Part shown: positions 4,303 through 8,676 of the stretch, one piece after another
How the letters are laid out: the number at the start of each line of letters is the position of its first letter
Position numbering within the stretch: the first letter of the stretch is position 1
Origin: Candidatus Eiseniibacteriota bacterium
GTDB lineage: Bacteria > Orphanbacterota > Orphanbacteria > Orphanbacterales > Orphanbacteraceae
Assembly (NCBI GenBank): GCA_024276995.1
Contig: JAJRWB010000075.1
Coordinates: 1 to 8,676 of the forward strand
Direction: 5' to 3'
Length of the DNA stretch: 8,676 bases
Translations under genes and position numbers: made by a program
The notes under the pieces: generated by a model
The model's database searches: none
Seen by the model: only the letters and a program-made list of their open reading frames with translations
Told to the model about the DNA's origin: nothing

Positions 4303-6381
4303 GTGAAAGAGTACGGAACCGAGGCCCTGCGAAATGTGGCGCTCGTCGGTCATGGTGGAACCGGTAAGACATCGGTGGCGGACGCCTTCCTGCATCTCGC
4401 GAAGGTGACGAATCGCCTCACCGGCGTGGACGACGGATCGTCCCTCTTCGACTATGATGATGAAGAGAAGAAGCGCAACATCACGATTCGCGCCACCGTC
4501 GGTACCTTCGAGTGGGGCGGGTGCAAGATCACCGCCATCGATACGCCCGGGTACGACGATTTCGTCGGTGACGTGGTTGCGTCTCTTGAAGTGGTGGACG
4601 CCTCGGTGGTGCTCGTCGACGCCCAGTCGGGTGTGGAGGTCGGCACCAGCCGCGCCTGGAATTACGCCGAGAAGAGAAACCTCCCGTCGTTCATCGTGGT
4701 GAACAAGTGCGATAAGGAGCACGCCGACTTCTCGAAGACGTACGAGGGGATCCGCGAGGCGTTCGGCAAGGGAGTGGTCGCCCTCTCGTTGCCGGTGAAC
4801 GAGGGGACTTCCTTCAACGCCGTCATCGATGTGCTCGCCATGAAGGCGAGGGAGTATCCCGCCGACGGGTCGGGCGCCGGGAAGGTGATCGAGATCCCCG
4901 CCGCCATGGCCGACGCGGCGAAGGCCGCCCGCGAGCGGCTCGTTGAACAGGCCGCCGAATCGGACGACGAACTTCTGGAAAAATATCTCGAGGGGAACGA
5001 GCTGACGGCGAGCGAGATCATCCGCGGTCTCGGAGCGGGCATCGCTTCGCGCAACTTCTTTCCCCTCTTCGCGACCGGCTCGAAGGGAAACGTGGGGCTC
5101 GACCTCCTTCTCGATTCGATCGCCGCGTCGGGACCTTCTCCGGCGGTTCGTCCCGAGGTGACCGGCCGCGACGGCGAGTCGAAGCGGAAGACTTCGGCGA
5201 GCGAGCCGTTCTGCGCGCTGGCATTCAAGACAATCTCCGAGGAGCACATGGGAGACCTCACGTTCTTCCGTATCTTCTCCGGCTCGATCGAGCCGGGCGC
5301 CGATGTGGCGAACCCCCGCACCGGGAAACCGGAGCGGATCGGCCAGCTCTACCAAACCCAGGGGAACCGGAGAGTGGAGGCGGGGAAACTGGTGGCGGGC
5401 GATATCGGCGCGGCGGTGAAGCTGAAGGAGACGAAGGCGGGCGACACCCTTTGCGAGAGCGGCGGGACGTTCCAGCTTCCGCCGATTCCGTATCCGAAGC
5501 CGGTGATTCGCAGCGCCGTCGTGCCGCGTACGAAGGGGGAGGAGGACAAGATCGGCAACGGTCTCGCCCGCCTTCACGACGAGGACCCGACGTTCCACAT
5601 GGAGATCAGCAGCGAGGTGCATCAGACCCTCCTGCACGGCTTGGGCGAACTGCAGCTCGATATCATTGTGAAGCGGCTGAAGGAACGGTTCGGCGTCGAG
5701 GTCGATCTCGTGGAGCCGAAGATCCCCTACAAGGAAACGATTCGCCGGAAGGCGCAGGGACAGGGAAAGTACAAGAAGCAAAGCGGCGGCCGCGGCCAGT
5801 ATGGCGATGTCTGGATCCGGCTCGAACCGCAGCCGCGGGGCGCCGGGTTCGAGTTCGTCAGCGAAATCGTCGGCGGCGCCATTCCGACGAAGTTCCTCCC
5901 CGCCGTGGAGAAGGGGATCGTCGCGTGCATGGAAGAGGGGATCCTCTCCGGCTGCCAGGTGGTGGATATCAAGGCGGTGGCCTACGACGGTTCCTACCAC
6001 AACGTCGATTCGTCGGAGAACTCTTTCAAAGTCGCCGGCTCGATGGCGTTCCGGAAGGTGTTCCTCGAGGCGGACCCGATCCTGCTCGAGCCGATCATGG
6101 AAGTGAAGGTGATGGTGCCCGAGGACTGCATGGGCGACGTGATGGGTGATTTCTCCTCCCGCAGGGGGCGGATCCTCGGGATGGACTCCGAGGGGCAATA
6201 CCAGGTGGTCCGTGCGGAGGTGCCCCTGGCGGAGCTTTACAAGTATTCGACCCACCTCCGCTCGCTCACCGGCGGTCGGGGGATTCACGAGAGGGATTTT
6301 TCGCACTACGCCGAAGTGCCGAAGGAGATCGCCCAGAAGGTGATCGCCGCGGCGGCGAAAGAACACGAGGAAGTTTCCTGA
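4303..6381 (+). CDS. EF-G-like translational GTPase (EF-G2 type)
   Basis: A 692-residue cytoplasmic GTPase with full EF-G architecture. GTP-binding motifs: P-loop GHGGTGKT (16-23), switch I around EEKKRNITI (54-62), DTPGYDDF (80-87), NKCD (134-137) and the G5 region ATGSKG (257-262). Domain II follows from about 300 (EPFCALAFKT), domain III around 396-475, domain IV with GGRGQYGDVWI (495-505) and the tip DGSYHNVDSSE (562-572), and domain V from about 595. The P-loop and the Tyr after DTPG, where canonical EF-G has DTPGHVDF, place it in the EF-G-like/EF-G2 subfamily rather than the main translocase. The domain IV tip histidine (His566) is kept, which argues for ribosome A-site contact. The exact role of this subfamily is unsettled. 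No rpsL, rpsG or tuf lies next to it, as expected for a paralogue. The start is GTG. It is probably the first gene of an operon with yebC and ruvCAB; yebC begins 35 nt after its stop. Confidence 0.93.
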   Translation: MKEYGTEALRNVALVGHGGTGKTSVADAFLHLAKVTNRLTGVDDGSSLFDYDDEEKKRNITIRATVGTFEWGGCKITAIDTPGYDDFVGDVVASLEVVDASVVLVDAQSGVEVGTSRAWNYAEKRNLPSFIVVNKCDKEHADFSKTYEGIREAFGKGVVALSLPVNEGTSFNAVIDVLAMKAREYPADGSGAGKVIEIPAAMADAAKAARERLVEQAAESDDELLEKYLEGNELTASEIIRGLGAGIASRNFFPLFATGSKGNVGLDLLLDSIAASGPSPAVRPEVTGRDGESKRKTSASEPFCALAFKTISEEHMGDLTFFRIFSGSIEPGADVANPRTGKPERIGQLYQTQGNRRVEAGKLVAGDIGAAVKLKETKAGDTLCESGGTFQLPPIPYPKPVIRSAVVPRTKGEEDKIGNGLARLHDEDPTFHMEISSEVHQTLLHGLGELQLDIIVKRLKERFGVEVDLVEPKIPYKETIRRKAQGQGKYKKQSGGRGQYGDVWIRLEPQPRGAGFEFVSEIVGGAIPTKFLPAVEKGIVACMEEGILSGCQVVDIKAVAYDGSYHNVDSSENSFKVAGSMAFRKVFLEADPILLEPIMEVKVMVPEDCMGDVMGDFSSRRGRILGMDSEGQYQVVRAEVPLAELYKYSTHLRSLTGGRGIHERDFSHYAEVPKEIAQKVIAAAAKEHEEVS

Positions 6382-6382
6382 G

Positions 6383-6395
6383 CCCGCCCGGCGGG
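6383..6395. other. Small GC hairpin between the EF-G-like gene and yebC
   Basis: CCCGC and GCGGG arms of 5 nt with a 3-nt loop, two bases after the EF-G-like stop codon, followed by AAAGCGTTTTA. The stem is short and no U-run follows directly. It might give partial attenuation or RNA processing between the genes, but it may be chance in GC-rich DNA. Confidence 0.25.
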
Positions 6396-6416
6396 AAAGC
6401 GTTTTAGGGGAGAATC

Positions 6417-7169
6417 ATGTCCGGTCACTCCAAATGGTCGACCATCAAGCGGAAGAAGGGGAAGGCGGATGAGCAAAGAGGCCGCATCTTCACGAAGCTG
6501 ATCCGGGAGATCACCATCGCGTCGCGCGAGGGCGGCGGCGACATCGAATCGAACCCGAGGCTGCGCGCCGCCGTGCAGACGGCCAAGGGGAACAATATGC
6601 CCGCCGCCAATATCGAGCGCGCGATCCAGAAGGGGACGGGCGAGCTGCCCGGCACGGTGTACGAAGAGGTGTCGTACGAAGGGTACGGCCCCGGTGGGGT
6701 GGCGTTTCTCATCGAGACGGTCACCGATAACCGGAACCGGACGACCGCCGATATCCGCCATCTCCTTGTCAAGTCGGGGGGGAACATGGGGGAACTGGGA
6801 AGCGTGGCGTGGATCTTCGATACCCGCGGGCTCGTGGTGGTGGAGAAGGGCGACCGGAGCGAGGACGAGGTGATGATGATCGCCCTCGACGCGGGGGCGG
6901 ACGACCTCACGGACGCGGGAGATTCGTGGGAGATCACCACACCGTACGCCGAGGTGGGCGCCGTGGCGGAGGCGCTCCGGGCGAAGGGGATCGAGCCGGC
7001 GAGCGCCGAGGTGGCGAAGATCCCGAAGAGTACCGTGCAGCTCGACCGGACGGCGGCGGCCGCCGTGATCCGATTGGTGGACAACCTCGAGGAACTCGAC
7101 GACGTTCAGCGCGTGTCGGCGAACTTCGACATACCGGACGAGATCCTCGAGGAACTCGGTTCCGACTGA
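6417..7169 (+). CDS. yebC: YebC/PmpR (TACO1) family protein
   Basis: A 250-residue protein with the three-domain YebC signature. It has the N-terminal MSGHSKWSTIKRKKGKAD (1-18), the hallmark NMPAANIERAIQKGTGE (60-76), YEGYGPGGVAFLIE (87-100), TDNRNRT (103-109), GSVAWIFDTRG (128-138) and a C-terminal LDDVQRVSANFDIP (227-240). Length is standard. The family was first annotated as a transcriptional regulator (PmpR, quorum sensing). Mitochondrial TACO1 activates COX1 translation, and more recent work on bacterial members reports a translation role at difficult, proline-rich sequences. Placement directly upstream of ruvC is a common bacterial arrangement. The ATG at 6417 has AGGGGAG just upstream, with slightly tight spacing. 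Which of the two roles applies here is not shown by sequence. Confidence 0.95.
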   Translation: MSGHSKWSTIKRKKGKADEQRGRIFTKLIREITIASREGGGDIESNPRLRAAVQTAKGNNMPAANIERAIQKGTGELPGTVYEEVSYEGYGPGGVAFLIETVTDNRNRTTADIRHLLVKSGGNMGELGSVAWIFDTRGLVVVEKGDRSEDEVMMIALDAGADDLTDAGDSWEITTPYAEVGAVAEALRAKGIEPASAEVAKIPKSTVQLDRTAAAAVIRLVDNLEELDDVQRVSANFDIPDEILEELGSD

Positions 7170-7205
7170 CACGGCGCACGATCCGCGACCGCGACGGGAG
7201 GGGCG

Positions 7206-7691
7206 ATGATCGTTCTCGGAATCGATCCGGGCAGCACGAGCACCGGTTACGGTCTCCTCCGGTTCGAGGAAGGGCGGATCATCCATATCGCATCCGGTGC
7301 GATCCGTCCCTCCCGGTGCCTCTCTTTTCCTGTGAGACTGAAGGCGGTGTACGACGGCGTGATGGAAGTGATCGGCGGCGCGCCGGTGGAAGCCGTGGCG
7401 GTGGAGGACGTCTACCAGGGGGCGAATGCCCGCACCGCCGCGAGGCTCGGCCATGTGCGCGGCGTGATTCTCCTTGCGGCGGCCCACGCCTCGCTTCCCG
7501 TAGCCGAGTACCCGCCGAACGAGATCAAGTCGGCGGTCACAGGGAACGGTCTCGCCTCGAAAGAGCAGGTGAGCTACATGGTCCGTCGCATTCTGGATCT
7601 CGGCGATGTCATGGCGACGCTCGATGAATCGGACGCCGTGGCGGTGGCGATCTGCCATTGCCATCGGACCGGTACGGGCGCCGTACGATGA
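7206..7691 (+). CDS. ruvC: RuvC, Holliday junction resolvase
   Basis: A 161-residue endonuclease with an RNase H fold that acts as a dimer and cuts four-way junctions symmetrically, after branch migration by RuvAB. The acidic catalytic set is visible: Asp7 in GIDPGSTSTGYG, Glu67 in AVEDVYQGAN, and Asp140 and Asp143 in TLDESDAVAVAICHCH. The AVTGNGLASKEQV segment (110-122) is also typical. Length is close to the family norm. The ATG at 7206 has GGGAGGGG just upstream, and the gap to yebC is 36 nt. Its TGA overlaps the ruvA start as ATGA, so the two are translationally coupled. All catalytic residues are present, so it should be active. Confidence 0.96.
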   Translation: MIVLGIDPGSTSTGYGLLRFEEGRIIHIASGAIRPSRCLSFPVRLKAVYDGVMEVIGGAPVEAVAVEDVYQGANARTAARLGHVRGVILLAAAHASLPVAEYPPNEIKSAVTGNGLASKEQVSYMVRRILDLGDVMATLDESDAVAVAICHCHRTGTGAVR

Positions 7692-8287
7692 TCGCCTACC
7701 TCACCGGGACGCTCGCCGAAAAATCCCCCGCCCGTGCGGTGATCGACGTCGGCGGCGTCGGGTTCGAAATGGCGATTTCCCTCAACACGTACGGAGAACT
7801 TCCCGCCCCGGGGGAAAGAGTCACCGTGCGCACGGTGGCGCAGCTGCGCGACGAAGCGATCCAGCTCTTCGGTTTCGCCGCACAGGGGGAGATCGAACTT
7901 TTCCGACTCCTTCTCACGGTGCCGGGCATCGGCCCGAAGCTCGCCCTCGGCATCCTTTCCGGTTGCCGGGTGGAGGCGTTCCGCCGCGCCGTTCTCGCCG
8001 GCGATGCCGCGGCGCTCGCGCGGATCCCCGGCATCGGGAAGAAGAGCGCCGGGAGGCTGATCGTCGAATTGAAGGGGCGTTTCGAGAAGGAGGAAGGCGC
8101 TGCCGGCGACGGGCTTGTTGCGGCGGGAGAAGGGGTGGTGGTGGAAGAGGCGCTCCTCGCCCTCGAGACGCTCGGCGTGAGGAGCGACCAGGCGCAGCGC
8201 GCCGTGGAGCGGGTGCTCGCCTCGAAGGACGGCGCGGCGGCGCTCACGGTGGAGGAGATCGTGAGGGAGGTGCTCAGCAGTGTCTGA
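7688..8287 (+). CDS. ruvA: RuvA, Holliday junction branch-migration subunit
   Basis: A 199-residue protein that binds the four-way junction as a tetramer or octamer and loads the RuvB motor. Domain I is an N-terminal OB fold (about 1-63), starting MIAYLTGTL and ending [11 protein letters not shown]. Domain II carries two helix-hairpin-helix motifs, [16 protein letters not shown] (75-90) and [15 protein letters not shown] (110-124). A variable linker (about 132-150) is followed by domain III, the RuvB-binding three-helix part (about 150-199). I chose the ATG at 7688, which overlaps the ruvC stop and gives the usual MI start. An in-frame ATG ten codons upstream lies inside ruvC and would add residues not seen in the family. 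Confidence 0.96.
   Translation: MIAYLTGTLAEKSPARAVIDVGGVGFEMAISLNTYGELPAPGERVTVRTVAQLRDEAIQLFGFAAQGEIELFRLLLTVPGIGPKLALGILSGCRVEAFRRAVLAGDAAALARIPGIGKKSAGRLIVELKGRFEKEEGAAGDGLVAAGEGVVVEEALLALETLGVRSDQAQRAVERVLASKDGAAALTVEEIVREVLSSV
8264..8270 (+). promoter_or_regulatory. Ribosome binding site of ruvB
   Basis: AGGGAGG inside the 3' end of ruvA, nine bases before the GTG at 8280. It supports that GTG as the ruvB start, within ruvA and 8 nt before its end. Confidence 0.6.
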
Positions 8288-8676
8288 TGGAGGAGAACGC
8301 ACGGGCGGCGAATTGGTCGCGGGCCGATCTTTCACGGATGAAGAAAAATTCGAGGAGACCCTTCGTCCCGAGCGCCTCGATGATTTCGTCGGTCAGGAGA
8401 AGGTGAAAGCGAATCTGCGCGTGTTCATCGAGGCGGCGCGCCGGCGCAAAGAAGCGCTCGATCACGTGCTCTTTTCAGGGCCACCGGGCCTCGGCAAGAC
8501 GACGCTGGCACGGATTCTCGCCGCGGAACTCGGCGTCGAGATCCGCCACTCTTCCGGCCCGGTGCTCGACCGACCCGCCGAACTCGCCGGTCTCGTAACA
8601 AGCCTCCCGGCGAGGGCGATCTTCTTCGTCGACGAGATCCACAGGCTCAGTCGCGTGGTGGAGGAGTACCTCTATC
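8280..8676 (+). CDS. ruvB: RuvB, Holliday junction branch-migration ATPase (5' part only)
   Basis: The first 132 residues of the AAA+ motor that, as two hexameric rings flanking RuvA, drives branch migration by ATP hydrolysis. Visible family signatures: [19 protein letters not shown] (28-46), [20 protein letters not shown] (56-75) with the Walker A GPPGLGKT at 68-75, [15 protein letters not shown] (91-105), and the Walker B region [12 protein letters not shown] (114-125). The gene continues past the right edge; sensor residues, arginine finger and the DNA-binding winged helix are not visible. The GTG start at 8280 overlaps ruvA by 8 nt in another frame, which suggests coupled translation. No defect is seen in the part present. 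Confidence 0.95.
   Translation, partial: MSDGGERTGGELVAGRSFTDEEKFEETLRPERLDDFVGQEKVKANLRVFIEAARRRKEALDHVLFSGPPGLGKTTLARILAAELGVEIRHSSGPVLDRPAELAGLVTSLPARAIFFVDEIHRLSRVVEEYLY

Noticed and set aside
4255-6366. A 703-codon open frame on the minus strand across the EF-G-like gene
   Set aside because: It is antisense to a gene with every EF-G motif. Its His/Arg/Leu/Asp-rich translation is typical of the mirror frame of GC-rich coding DNA, and it shows no family motif or ribosome binding site.
6306-7664. A 452-codon open frame on the minus strand across yebC and ruvC
   Set aside because: It is a mirror frame of two clearly identified genes, again His/Arg-rich and without recognisable domains.
7606-8406. 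A 266-codon + strand frame overlapping ruvC, ruvA and ruvB
   Set aside because: It is an arginine/glycine-rich alternative frame of the ruv genes, and all three have intact motifs in their own frames.
1-8676. Mobile element, defence system or CRISPR
   Set aside because: I see no transposase, integrase, toxin-antitoxin pair, spaced direct repeats or composition break; the window looks like stable chromosome.

Overview
The window is GC-rich, gene-dense bacterial chromosome and reads as housekeeping rather than mobile DNA. I see no insertion sequence, phage gene, CRISPR array, tRNA or rRNA. A Wzy/WaaL-type polysaccharide enzyme points to a diderm (Gram-negative-type) envelope. The strong G/C third-position bias, the EF-G-like GTPase with a GHGGTGKT P-loop and the yebC-ruvC-ruvA-ruvB order would suit an uncultured, deep-branching diderm lineage. 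That placement is a weak inference; the sequence alone does not name the organism.

Layout. Positions 1-226 hold a possible 3' end of a gene on the + strand, a promoter-like site facing left, and a strong hairpin. Positions 227-3184 are a compact minus-strand unit of three genes, listed in transcription order: a PtsN-like PTS EIIA protein, a short C4 zinc-ribbon protein, and a multi-spanning O-antigen ligase/polymerase fused to C-terminal TPR repeats. Positions 3185-3368 are a divergent promoter region. It has sigma70-like promoters on both strands, and the leftward one contains an 8-bp inverted repeat over its -10. Positions 3369-4142 encode a helical-repeat protein of uncertain function that weakly resembles the HEAT-like AlkD family. 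Positions 4143-4302 carry a clear promoter and Shine-Dalgarno for the next unit.

Positions 4303-8676 look like one co-directional operon: an EF-G-like translational GTPase (EF-G2 type), YebC/PmpR, RuvC, RuvA and the first 132 codons of RuvB, which runs off the right edge. Gaps are 35 nt (EF-G-like to yebC) and 36 nt (yebC to ruvC). ruvC/ruvA overlap by ATGA, and ruvA/ruvB overlap by 8 nt. RuvA and RuvB form the Holliday-junction branch-migration motor and RuvC the resolvase. YebC and the EF-G-like GTPase are translation-linked, so translation and recombination functions appear to be co-transcribed.

Nothing here is clearly a new system. The points most worth following are the EF-G paralogue placed directly ahead of yebC-ruvCAB, the palindrome in the ptsN-type promoter, the TPR-fused ligase in a ptsN operon, and the unrecognised HEAT-like protein.
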